The notes beneath the pieces were generated by a model. The model ran no database searches. It saw only the letters and a program-made list of their open reading frames with translations, and was not told the origin of the DNA. Position numbers and translations under genes: made by a program. DNA of 64,000 nucleotides from Teredinibacter purpureus (GTDB lineage: Bacteria > Pseudomonadota > Gammaproteobacteria > Pseudomonadales > Cellvibrionaceae): positions 327,501-391,500 of the forward strand of contig NZ_CP060092.1 in the NCBI RefSeq assembly GCF_014217335.1, read 5' to 3'. Positions 28,597 to 37,034 of this stretch are shown here, piece after piece. How positions within the stretch are numbered: position 1 is the stretch's first letter; the number at the start of each line of letters is the position of its first letter.

Positions 28597-28998
28597 TTGA
28601 TTGCACAGTTTGTCATACAATGTCGAACCATTCATTTGTTTGACTTCGCCATGCGCACTCGCTCGCTCATTATCAGGTTCTTGCTCATTCGCAGCCAATA
28701 TTTGTTGGCCTGCTTAGTGATGTGCTGCGCCCCCTTAGCCAACGCGCACTGGCACGCGCAGCTTGACGCCGCGACTCCAGCGTTTTTAACGCCAAGCTCT
28801 CTCAACCTGCAACTGGCCCAAGCCACAAAAGGCGTGAGCCGCAGCCAAGCCGCGAATGCCGCACAACGACGTTACGGCGGCAAGGTGTTAAGCGTGAGCC
28901 GCAAAGAAAGCCTTTATCGCGTTAAGCTTCTCCAAGATAGCGGCAAGGTCATTATTGTGTCCGTTGACGCGCGCAGCGGCAAAGTATCCGGGCGCTAA
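28597..28998 (+). CDS. PepSY-domain exported protein
   Basis: 133 aa. The C-terminal half (VSRSQAANAAQRRYGGKVLSVSRKESLYRVKLLQDSGK...) is a single PepSY domain; the N-terminal half holds a signal peptide ending near LANA. Two starts are possible: TTG at 28597, eight bases after AAAGGAG, or ATG at 28651, which gives a standard short signal peptide. I list the TTG because of the ribosome-binding site. PepSY proteins often sit beside sensor kinases and may modulate them, which fits the response regulator 38 bases downstream. Confidence 0.83.
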   Translation: MIAQFVIQCRTIHLFDFAMRTRSLIIRFLLIRSQYLLACLVMCCAPLANAHWHAQLDAATPAFLTPSSLNLQLAQATKGVSRSQAANAAQRRYGGKVLSVSRKESLYRVKLLQDSGKVIIVSVDARSGKVSGR

Positions 28999-29036
28999 AG
29001 CCAAAAGACCCTCTTTAAAGACAGCAGGAACGCTTT

Positions 29037-29714
29037 ATGAAAATGTTAATCGTTGAAGACGAAAACGCTATTCGTGAACAACTAGCGGCCTATTTCACTG
29101 CACAACAGTTTGTGATTGAGACTGCCGCCGACGGAGAAGATGGTGCGTACTATGCAACAGAGTTCGACTACGATTTTGCCATCATTGATATTGGCCTACC
29201 GAAAATAGACGGTATCGAAATTATTCGTAGGCTGCGTGCCGCAGGTAAAAAATACCCCGTACTCGTGCTCACCGCTAGAGGAAACTGGCAAGATAAAGTA
29301 CAGGGACTTGAAGCCGGTGCAGACGATTATCTGGTAAAACCTTTTCACGCAGAAGAATTACGCGCTCGCACAAATGCACTCATACGTCGTGCAGGTGGTA
29401 GCGCAACATCGAGCCTACGCTTCGGGCCACTGACGATTGACACCTCCAGTAAACGCGTAAGCGTTAACGACGCCTTCATTGAACTCACCAGTTACGAGTA
29501 CAATACCTTGGAATATTTGGCCATGCATGCGGGCAAGCCCATTTCAAAAACAGAATTAACGGAACATCTATATCACCAAGATTTTGAACGCGACAGCAAT
29601 GTTATAGAAGTTTTTGTGGGGCGCTTACGCAAAAAACTAGACCCAAAAAATGAGATTAAACCTATTGCCACCGTTCGCGGTCAGGGCTACCGCTTCGAAT
29701 TAATGGCGAGCTAA
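29037..29714 (+). CDS. OmpR/PhoP-family response regulator
   Basis: 225 aa. The receiver domain carries the acidic pair in VEDENA, the phosphorylated Asp in FAIIDIGLPKIDG (about residue 51), Thr in VLTARG and Lys in YLVKPFH. The winged-helix domain (about 130-225) has LTSYEYNTLEYLAMHAGKPISKTEL and VFVGRLRKKLD, as in PhoP/QseB regulators. Its kinase follows after 8 bases. Targets unknown; the neighbouring PepSY and glycine-zipper genes are plausible. Confidence 0.94.
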   Translation: MKMLIVEDENAIREQLAAYFTAQQFVIETAADGEDGAYYATEFDYDFAIIDIGLPKIDGIEIIRRLRAAGKKYPVLVLTARGNWQDKVQGLEAGADDYLVKPFHAEELRARTNALIRRAGGSATSSLRFGPLTIDTSSKRVSVNDAFIELTSYEYNTLEYLAMHAGKPISKTELTEHLYHQDFERDSNVIEVFVGRLRKKLDPKNEIKPIATVRGQGYRFELMAS

Positions 29715-29722
29715 CGCCACGA

Positions 29723-31075
29723 ATGGCTTTCTTTCATCATCGATCGCTGGCCGCACGACTGACATTATCGTCAGCCTTTGTGCTGCCCATTATTCTCATC
29801 TTTAGCGCCTACTCCCTAGACCGTGCTTTTAAACAAAGCCTCATCAATGCTGAACAGCAAGCACTCGAAGCTCAGCTTTATTCACTTATGGGCGCAGCAG
29901 AGCCCGAAGGTCACTCGCTCTACTTACCTGAAATGTTTGCAGAGCCCCGTTTTAATCGACCTCAATCTGGGCTTTATGGCGTAGTCGTCAATGCTGACCA
30001 TGCCATCGTATGGGGAAGCGGCTCCTATTCACACGAAACCGCTCTACCCGGCGCCACCCAAGAACCCCTTAGTGCCGGGCGAGAAACTTTTCTGCAACAT
30101 ACCTATCTGCATCAAAAGCGACACTTTTTCCTCAGTTTCGATTCATTATGGGAAACCGAAAACGAAGACGCGCTTTTTCGCTTTATTGTTATTCATGACC
30201 AAGCTCAATTTCAAAAAGAGCTTAACGGTTATCGCGACGCACTACTGCTGTGGCTTATAGGCATTTCACTGATTTTTATCGCTGCGCTATTTTTCATTAC
30301 CCGCTGGGGTTTACGCCCACTGCAATCACTAGCACGAGAACTTGAGAAATTTCAGCAAGGCCAAAACAATCAACTAGAAGGCCAATACCCTTCCGAAATC
30401 TCGCCCGTCATTCGCAACCTAAACGACGTACTTACAAGTGAGCAAGCACAACGTCAACGTTATAAAAATACGCTTTCCGACCTTGCGCACAGTTTAAAAA
30501 CACCACTGGCTATCATTCGCGCGGAACTCAGCGCAGGCACCCTCAATAAGCAACAGGCGATCGACGAACAAATTACGCGCATGTCCGATATTATCCAACA
30601 TCAACTGCAGCGAGCAACACTCACAACCACCACCCATTTACGCATCAAAACACCTTTAGCCCCTACAATCACTCGCTTAGCCAGCGCGCTCAATAAAGTA
30701 TTTCTTGATAAGCACATCTCCGTAGACATTAGCATTCCCGAGCACTTAAACTTTCCGGGTGATGAAAGTGATGCTCTCGAAATTTTTGGTAACATTCTCG
30801 AAAATGCGTTTAAATACGGCAAAGACGCCATCGTTATCACCACAAACGAAAACGAAACTGACTTCTCTATTTCAATTGCCGACAACGGTCCAGGCATTCC
30901 TGATGCCCAAAAGAAGACGCTTCTAGCGCGTGGCGCGCGTGCAGACACGTCGACCCAAGGACAAGGCATAGGCCTATCTATTGTGGTTGATATGCTTAGC
31001 AGCTACCAAGCCGAACTCACCGTAGGCAACAGCGCAATTGGCGGTGCAGAATTTACATTAACGTTTCCGGTATAA
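29723..31075 (+). CDS. Sensor histidine kinase, PhoQ-like
   Basis: 450 aa inner-membrane kinase. Two membrane helices (about 11-29 and 172-195) flank a periplasmic domain of ~140 residues, followed by a HAMP-like segment. The DHp box is LSDLAHSLKTPLAIIRAEL with the phospho-accepting His, the form seen in PhoQ-type kinases. The catalytic domain has NILENAFKYG (N box), DNGPGIP (G1) and GQGIGLSIV (G2). It pairs with the response regulator just upstream. The ligand is not predictable; the periplasmic domain does not obviously match the acidic Mg-binding patch of enteric PhoQ. Confidence 0.93.
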   Translation: MAFFHHRSLAARLTLSSAFVLPIILIFSAYSLDRAFKQSLINAEQQALEAQLYSLMGAAEPEGHSLYLPEMFAEPRFNRPQSGLYGVVVNADHAIVWGSGSYSHETALPGATQEPLSAGRETFLQHTYLHQKRHFFLSFDSLWETENEDALFRFIVIHDQAQFQKELNGYRDALLLWLIGISLIFIAALFFITRWGLRPLQSLARELEKFQQGQNNQLEGQYPSEISPVIRNLNDVLTSEQAQRQRYKNTLSDLAHSLKTPLAIIRAELSAGTLNKQQAIDEQITRMSDIIQHQLQRATLTTTTHLRIKTPLAPTITRLASALNKVFLDKHISVDISIPEHLNFPGDESDALEIFGNILENAFKYGKDAIVITTNENETDFSISIADNGPGIPDAQKKTLLARGARADTSTQGQGIGLSIVVDMLSSYQAELTVGNSAIGGAEFTLTFPV

Positions 31076-31076
31076 C

Positions 31077-31508
31077 ATGACCCTATTACCTTTATTACAA
31101 CGCGGCCTTATTACACTCTTCTTTCACCGTTACTGTCGCTGGCTAAGACAACTACAATTTGCTGTCGCGATAGGTATATTTGCCTACATGGCGCTAAGCC
31201 CTGCACCTGCCATCTGGATTGAAAACTGGTCAGATAAGCTACTCCACTTTATGGGTAACGTGCTTTTAATGGGGTCAACGTGGGTGGCCTTTTTTGGGTT
31301 TATTAGCCGTCGAAAGACCTTTGTATTCGCCCTTTTCTATTCACTAACAATAGAAGGTATGCAAAGTTTTTCGGCAATGCGCCAGCCGGACGCTTTAGAT
31401 GCAGCCACAAATCTAACGGGGATAATTTTGGGGTTTTTCTTGTGTGTATTGCTGGAAAATTATTTGACCACGCTACAACGCGCGGCCATTACCACAATTA
31501 AGCCTTAA
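31077..31508 (+). CDS. VanZ-like membrane protein
   Basis: 143 aa protein with four hydrophobic segments. The VanZ-like family pattern is visible: NWSDKLLHFMGNVLLMG early, EGMQSFSAMRQPDALDAATNLTGIILG late. The biochemical role is unknown; VanZ of the vancomycin cluster gives low-level teicoplanin resistance by an undefined envelope effect. It starts one base after the kinase stop, so it is probably in the same transcript, and its end overlaps the convergent RND gene by 4 bases. Confidence 0.85.
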   Translation: MTLLPLLQRGLITLFFHRYCRWLRQLQFAVAIGIFAYMALSPAPAIWIENWSDKLLHFMGNVLLMGSTWVAFFGFISRRKTFVFALFYSLTIEGMQSFSAMRQPDALDAATNLTGIILGFFLCVLLENYLTTLQRAAITTIKP

Positions 31509-34075
31509 ACAGAAAAAGGCTTAGTCAGTAAAATTAATTTCGGTAACAATAAAAGAGCACCGAGAAGCGCTAAAAACATGGCTAAACCGGTAAGTAAACC
31601 GAAATAGATAGTAGGGATAAACGCTGACAATACCATTATGGCAAAACCGAAAATGATAATCACCGAGGTATAAAACATTGCTCGACCAATGGATTGGTGA
31701 GCGCGATGCATACTGGCAATATAATCTTTATCGAACTCAAGTTCCCGACGAAAACGATGAACATAGTGAATCGTATTATCGACGCCGATACCAACCGTTA
31801 TCGCAGCTACAGTAATGGTCATCATATCCAGCGGCAAGCCGAAAACCCCCATAAAGCCTAGAATCCCGACGGCCGATAAAACGGTCGGCACAATAGCGAT
31901 AGCCGCGACGCTTAGCGATCGAAACAACACCACGAACATCACAAGAATTCCCAAAAGAACAGTACCTAATGTCGCAATTTGCGAGCTAAACAAACTCTGC
32001 AACATATTATTATACAGTACCAGCAAGCCGCTAAAACGCAAATCTTCTGCTTCTACCCATTCATTATCCAACAAATGACGTTCAATTCGCTCGACTAACT
32101 CTGCACGACTTAAGTTTGGATACCCGTCATGGATGCGCAGCGTAATACGTGCTTGGTTATTATTGGCATCCAGATAAGGTGATACTAATGCGTCCTTAAT
32201 AGAGCGCGGTAATTTTTTCTGCATCACCGCAAGTTCAACATCGTTCAGGCTGCCACTAATATCCATACCTATTTTATACAAAATAGCGAGCGACTGAACT
32301 TTCCCTACTTCGGGTAAGCTTTCCAAATAATCGTGGATTTTTTCAATAGTACGCAAACCACCTAGCGTCATCCAATAACTGGTGGCGTCCTCACCATGCT
32401 CCGAAAAAGGATCAACTTCGGAGAACGGGTCTTCGTCGCCGAGCGGCGCCAAAGATTCAAAGGGATCACTCTCATCGAAAGGATCGCCTTCTCCGAACGG
32501 GTCATCTTCGCCGACAAACCCTTGCATTTCCAGACTAAAACTGTCTTCACGGTAATTAATAATAATATCAAGTGAGGTTGTACCACCGAGGTCGTTATCA
32601 ATGACGGACAAGCCTTGATGTATTTCGGTACTCTCATGAAAGTAATCAATAAAACGATTTTCAACTTGTAGCTGCGTCACGCCCCAGCCACTCGCTAGCG
32701 CAAGCAATACAGAACAAGCCAATACCCACGTACCGCGAGTTTCGACAAAGCGCGAGAAAACCAATGTAACCGGGGCACCATCGTCAACCGTTACATCCTT
32801 TTCGGTATTATTCGGTTTTTTCCGAGGCAACAACATCATGGCGGCAGGCAGTAAAGTAAAGGCAAGAAAGAAGGCGAGTACCAGCCCCATTGTCATGAGC
32901 CAGCCAAAATCGATTACCGGACGAATATTACTGACCACCAATGAAGCAAACGCTACCACTGATGTCATAACGGTATAAAGGCAGGGCAATATCATGAATT
33001 TTACCGTTGCGGTTACCAGCTCACGTTGATCCCACTGTGGGTTTTGTTCAGAAAACTCCCGGTAACGTACGATCAGGTGAATAATAATCGCTAATGAAAT
33101 AATCAGCAGTAACGCAACGAAATTCGATGAGATAACGGTTAATCGCCAATCAATCCAGCTAACGTAACCCAACATGATCAATACGGCGGCACTACAACAC
33201 GCCATTGGGATAACGACGAAATACCACGAACGAAAAATAATGGCGAGAACAAAGACCATAAATAACAATACAGCCGAGCCAAATACAATAAGATCGCTTT
33301 TAATAAAGCTAATCATATCGGCGGTAATCATCGTCAACCCACCGACATAGATTTGCGCTCTATCTCGGTAACGATTAACAACGGATCTAACCAATTCGAC
33401 TCTTTGATGATCGCGTTCTGCTGCAGCAGTTCTATGCACCAAAAGTTCGCGGCTGACATCGGTATAGTTCAACTGTTGCTCTATTGAAAAACTACCCTCT
33501 GTTTTTTTAATCCGTAGCAAATCATCGCGACGCTTGACCAAGTTAATGTAGCGTTCATCAACAGCCAAATTTAATTGCAACGCCGTTGTTTGAGCATCGG
33601 GGCCCAAAATTAAATCACGGTAGGCTGGGCTTACCAGAAATTCTTCCCGAGCAAGCGCATAATCTACGCCTGAGGTTTGCAAGTTACGTGGCTCAGAGAC
33701 CATTTCACTTAGGCTAAGTTTGGGGCTATACAGTAGCGGAACATCAAGGATGCTATTGACGCTAACAACTCCGTCTATAGAGGCGAGTTCGCCCCGCAAT
33801 TTGGCGAGCACAGCTAACGACGGGTCAGTAAAGAGTGGGGCTTGTGGTCGAAACGTTACAACTAAAAAATCGCCGCTCCCGTACGCTTTAATAACGTCAC
33901 GATAAAATTCCAAGTCCGTATCATTTTCTAACGTAAGAGAATCGGAAGACGCATCCAATTTAAAATTGGGCAGGGCAACTGACGCCCCTATTAACACCAC
34001 GGCAAGCAGCAGTAACGTTACCTTGGGAAAACGAGTAATTGTGGCAATATAGTGATCAAAGAGGCGGCCGAACAT
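31505..34075 (-). CDS. RND/MMPL-type exporter with acidic DPF-repeat insert
   Basis: 856 aa inner-membrane transporter of the MMPL branch, with two halves each made of one helix, a large periplasmic domain, and five helices (for example near 250-420 and 690-850). Sterol-sensing-like helices and the C-terminal GVDNTIHYVHRFRRE motif are present. The substrate may be a lipid, hopanoid or small molecule; I cannot tell. The second periplasmic domain holds an acidic stretch at about residues 520-561 in which DPF occurs five times (see findings). No membrane-fusion gene is adjacent. The 370 bases upstream are non-coding. Confidence 0.88.
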   Translation of the reverse strand: MFGRLFDHYIATITRFPKVTLLLLAVVLIGASVALPNFKLDASSDSLTLENDTDLEFYRDVIKAYGSGDFLVVTFRPQAPLFTDPSLAVLAKLRGELASIDGVVSVNSILDVPLLYSPKLSLSEMVSEPRNLQTSGVDYALAREEFLVSPAYRDLILGPDAQTTALQLNLAVDERYINLVKRRDDLLRIKKTEGSFSIEQQLNYTDVSRELLVHRTAAAERDHQRVELVRSVVNRYRDRAQIYVGGLTMITADMISFIKSDLIVFGSAVLLFMVFVLAIIFRSWYFVVIPMACCSAAVLIMLGYVSWIDWRLTVISSNFVALLLIISLAIIIHLIVRYREFSEQNPQWDQRELVTATVKFMILPCLYTVMTSVVAFASLVVSNIRPVIDFGWLMTMGLVLAFFLAFTLLPAAMMLLPRKKPNNTEKDVTVDDGAPVTLVFSRFVETRGTWVLACSVLLALASGWGVTQLQVENRFIDYFHESTEIHQGLSVIDNDLGGTTSLDIIINYREDSFSLEMQGFVGEDDPFGEGDPFDESDPFESLAPLGDEDPFSEVDPFSEHGEDATSYWMTLGGLRTIEKIHDYLESLPEVGKVQSLAILYKIGMDISGSLNDVELAVMQKKLPRSIKDALVSPYLDANNNQARITLRIHDGYPNLSRAELVERIERHLLDNEWVEAEDLRFSGLLVLYNNMLQSLFSSQIATLGTVLLGILVMFVVLFRSLSVAAIAIVPTVLSAVGILGFMGVFGLPLDMMTITVAAITVGIGVDNTIHYVHRFRRELEFDKDYIASMHRAHQSIGRAMFYTSVIIIFGFAIMVLSAFIPTIYFGLLTGLAMFLALLGALLLLPKLILLTKPFSV

Positions 34076-34445
34076 TTCGGGGTTACGTCATCCTGAGTTG
34101 AGAGGTAGTACAACCCGCATCATGCGAATCGATGGAGTAGAGCCATCATTATTCTAGTGCAATGGCTATTGATGATCGGATAGTTACGCTTCGAAGACGC
34201 TCGAGCGTACAAACGGTTAAAGTAAGAAAATTAACCTAAGTCTCGTATTTCCCTACTACGGGCCATGGCATTATCTACATGCGTAGCCCGCCCAAACCAA
34301 TGTATCTAAAGCACATTACAGGCTAAGCATAAAACTAACATTTGAAAGGTGAATAAACAGGCACCGAGCGACCGAAGTGCAGCATTATACTGATATCAAT
34401 ACGTTTTAGTTAATTATAAATTCGTAAAGATTCGTAAAGTACGAT
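34076..34445. other. Intergenic region upstream of the RND gene
   Basis: About 370 bases between the RND start and the ubiX end. No open frame with a ribosome-binding site, tRNA or terminator is visible. The only structure I see is a perfect 10-base tandem repeat, ATTCGTAAAG at 34420-34429 and 34430-34439, just downstream of the ubiX stop. Confidence 0.5.
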
Positions 34446-35060
34446 CTACTCCTCACCCCATCGAGAAAGGAGTGTTTGCGGAACCTCCAATTGATCCAAT
34501 ATTCGCGCAACAATAAAATCCACTAAATCATTAATTGACTTTGGTTTGCCATAAAACCCAGGGCTTGCTGGAATTATAACGACTCCCATTCGCGTTAAGT
34601 TCAACATATTGCTCAGATGAACTTCAGAGTAAGGCGCCTCTCTTGGTACCATAATTAGCGGCCGACGCTCCTTTAACGCAACGTCTGCTGCGCGCTCGAT
34701 CAAATTATTGCTCGCGCCATTTGCAATGGCGGACAAACATCCGCCCGAGGCAGGACAAATCACCATCGCCGCGCTAGAGCTTGATCCAGAGGCAACAGGC
34801 GCCATCCAGTCTTCGCGAGAAAAAACACGCAGCTGCCCGTCGTGAGCCCCATACAAATTTTGAAAATAAGTTTGCTGCGCACCACTATCATTTTTAGGCA
34901 CCAACAAATTGGTTTCGGTTGCAATTACCACTTCCGCTGCACGTGATATAAGAAAATACACTCGACAATTTGCATCAATAAGCGCTTCCAATAATCGCAA
35001 ACCATATTGAGCGCCCGACGCGCCCGTAAGCGCCAAAGTGATCGTTTTTTCGTGTTTCAT
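34446..35060 (-). CDS. ubiX: UbiX, flavin prenyltransferase
   Basis: 204 aa enzyme that makes prenylated FMN, the cofactor of the UbiD decarboxylase in ubiquinone synthesis. Visible are LALTGASGAQYGLRLLE at the start, PVASGSSSSAAMVICPASGGCLSAIANG (FMN binding), REAPYSEVHLSNM and PASPGFYGKP. It starts one base after the mpl stop, so the two are probably co-transcribed. Confidence 0.96.
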   Translation of the reverse strand: MKHEKTITLALTGASGAQYGLRLLEALIDANCRVYFLISRAAEVVIATETNLLVPKNDSGAQQTYFQNLYGAHDGQLRVFSREDWMAPVASGSSSSAAMVICPASGGCLSAIANGASNNLIERAADVALKERRPLIMVPREAPYSEVHLSNMLNLTRMGVVIIPASPGFYGKPKSINDLVDFIVARILDQLEVPQTLLSRWGEE

Positions 35061-36458
35061 TTATTTCTCATTTGTATAGCAGGCACGTAACGCCAGCAGC
35101 AGTCGCTGATGAATACCGTCAAAACCGCCATTACTCATAATGACAACATGTAATTTTTCGCCATCAACCAATAGGCCCGCTTGATCAATCACTGCAGCAA
35201 TAATCTCATCGATTTCATAGAACACGAGGGTACCAACCCAATCGCCAAGCGCTTCTTTTAGTTCCCAGCTCATTGCACTTGGCTGAAACCAATAACATTG
35301 ATCTGCAGCTTTTACCGCACCAGACAATGTTTCCCGATGAACGCCTTGACGCATGGTATTTGAGCGCGGCTCTATAATCGCGAGCACTCGCTCCGCCCCC
35401 ACTTGCGCCCTTAATCCTGCGAGAGTGGTTTCGATAGCTGTAGGATGATGGGCAAAATCGTCGTAAATTTTAATACCCGCAATATCGTCCAGTAACTCCA
35501 TTCGTCGCTTCACGCCTAGAAACTTATCCAGCGCCTCACACGAAAGCGCCGGCAGTACACCCACGTGCCGAGCCGCGGCAATTGCGCCTAGAGCATTCAT
35601 CATGTTGTGTTGCCCAGTTAATGCCCAATTAATATTGCCCTGACACCGACCAGACAAATGGATGCTGAATGAAGATCCATCCTTAGCTAACGGCTGCACC
35701 CGCCAATCGGTGTCGTTTTCGCACTCACCTATAGAGGTTGTTTGTTGTTCGGACCAACACCCTTGTTGGATCACTTCTTCGACCGCGATTGAAGGCTGGG
35801 GATATATAACCATACCGTTACGCGGCACTGTGCGTATCACATGATGAAACTGACGCTGAATGGCCGCTAAGTCAGGAAAGATGTCTGCATGGTCAAACTC
35901 AAGGTTATTAATCACCAACGTATTGGGCTGATAGTGAATAAATTTCGAGCGTTTATCAAAAAATGCCGTGTCATACTCGTCCGCCTCGATAACAAAGAAA
36001 TCTGTTTGCCCAAGCCTAGCGGAGGTTTCAAAGTTCGTCGGTACACCACCAATGAGGTAACCTGGCGCCATGCCCGCATATTCGAGAATCCAGGCCAGCA
36101 TGCTAGCGGTGGTAGTTTTACCGTGCGTACCCGCGACGGCCAACGTCCAACGCCCGCCCAAAATATGATCGCTCAACCACTGAGGGCCCGACGTATAAGG
36201 CAGGCCAGCGTCCAGTATCGCTTCCATGAGGGGGTTGCCTCGCGAAATCACATTGCCAATCACAAAAATATCGGGTTTTAAACGAATTTGATCTTCAGAA
36301 AAACCCTCGATCAGCCCAATTCCCGCGCGCTCTAATTGAGTACTCATTGGCGGGTAAACCCCTTTATCCGATCCCGTCACTTTATGCCCCGCCGCTCGCG
36401 CCAACTGCGCCAATGACCCCATAAAAGTGCCACAAATTCCAAGTATATGAATATGCAT
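35061..36458 (-). CDS. mpl: Mpl, murein tripeptide ligase
   Basis: 465 aa Mur-ligase-family enzyme that attaches recycled L-Ala-gamma-D-Glu-meso-DAP to UDP-MurNAc. It opens MHIHILGICGTFMGSLAQLARAAGHKVTGSD and has the ATP loop GTHGKTTTASM, ENVEADEYDTAF-like metal site (VIEADEYDTAFFDKRSKF), ALTGQHNMMNALGAI and DDFAHHPTAIETT. The GICGTFMG form, in place of MurC's GIGGxGMS, is diagnostic for Mpl. Start ATG at 36458. Peptidoglycan recycling ties it to dacA, mltB and rlpA elsewhere in the window. Confidence 0.96.
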   Translation of the reverse strand: MHIHILGICGTFMGSLAQLARAAGHKVTGSDKGVYPPMSTQLERAGIGLIEGFSEDQIRLKPDIFVIGNVISRGNPLMEAILDAGLPYTSGPQWLSDHILGGRWTLAVAGTHGKTTTASMLAWILEYAGMAPGYLIGGVPTNFETSARLGQTDFFVIEADEYDTAFFDKRSKFIHYQPNTLVINNLEFDHADIFPDLAAIQRQFHHVIRTVPRNGMVIYPQPSIAVEEVIQQGCWSEQQTTSIGECENDTDWRVQPLAKDGSSFSIHLSGRCQGNINWALTGQHNMMNALGAIAAARHVGVLPALSCEALDKFLGVKRRMELLDDIAGIKIYDDFAHHPTAIETTLAGLRAQVGAERVLAIIEPRSNTMRQGVHRETLSGAVKAADQCYWFQPSAMSWELKEALGDWVGTLVFYEIDEIIAAVIDQAGLLVDGEKLHVVIMSNGGFDGIHQRLLLALRACYTNEK

Positions 36459-36775
36459 AAAAAACCGATATAAGTCCGTTGTTAGGCCGAATGGCGCGAG
36501 CTTAACATGCCGATAAAGTCTGAGCCACGCACAGCAGAAAACAAATAATAGCGGCTACTTTTATTAACCCTACAAAACATAAGAAAACTGAATACTCTAA
36601 AAAACCAGTTCGCTTTTAACTGAAAACTATTAAAAACATTAAAACACCCTTTTTCATGCCAATTAAATACGATTTCGCCATTATCGAGCACCAAAAAATC
36701 TAATTCGCCGAGAACCAGTTCATATACTGAGAATATTCAGTAGTAATTATCACCAGATGTAGCGAAGGGTTGTTC
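36459..36775. other. Divergent intergenic region, mpl / DUF6316-like gene
   Basis: About 317 bases, AT-rich. A 70-codon open frame on the minus strand (36482-36694) has no ribosome-binding site or recognisable family and is not called. GAAGGG at 36764-36769 is the ribosome-binding site of the next gene. No regulator site identified. Confidence 0.45.
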
Positions 36776-37024
36776 ATGGCTGTAAGAAATGGCGAGATTG
36801 ACGAAAAAGTTTGGTACCGTAACGAGCGTTTTTTTTGTGTTGACGGCAGTTGGTTTTTCTCCACTCGGGAAGGAACAGAAATAGGCCCTTATACCACTCG
36901 GCTTGGCGCGAGTAACGGCCTACAACTTTACGTACATTATATGCAAGCAAGCCCGCCACAAGGTCAGGAGTATGCGAGCAAGATTGCCAAGCAAGGTCTA
37001 TGGGCCACAACACTGTGGCACTAA
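36776..37024 (+). CDS. Small DUF6316-like protein
   Basis: 82 aa cytoplasmic protein. The pattern KVWYRNERFF, DGSWFFSTREGTEIGPY and a following hydrophobic helix resemble small proteins annotated DUF6316 in marine gammaproteobacteria; the aromatic-rich GPY segment is reminiscent of GYF-type peptide-binding folds. That family name is from memory and should be checked. ATG at 36776 lies six bases after GAAGGG. It converges on the hybrid kinase gene. Function unknown. Confidence 0.72.
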   Translation: MAVRNGEIDEKVWYRNERFFCVDGSWFFSTREGTEIGPYTTRLGASNGLQLYVHYMQASPPQGQEYASKIAKQGLWATTLWH

Positions 37025-37034
37025 TGGCGGCCGC

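Noticed and set aside
28747..28767. TGGCACG followed by CTTG inside the PepSY gene as a sigma-54 promoter
   Set aside because: Lies within coding sequence and the -12 element has the wrong spacing.
34420..34439. Tandem 10-base repeat as an attachment site or origin iteron
   Set aside because: Only two copies and no integrase, replication gene or second site nearby.
36482..36694. 70-codon minus-strand frame between mpl and the DUF6316-like gene
   Set aside because: No ribosome-binding site, no family likeness, AT-rich non-coding composition.
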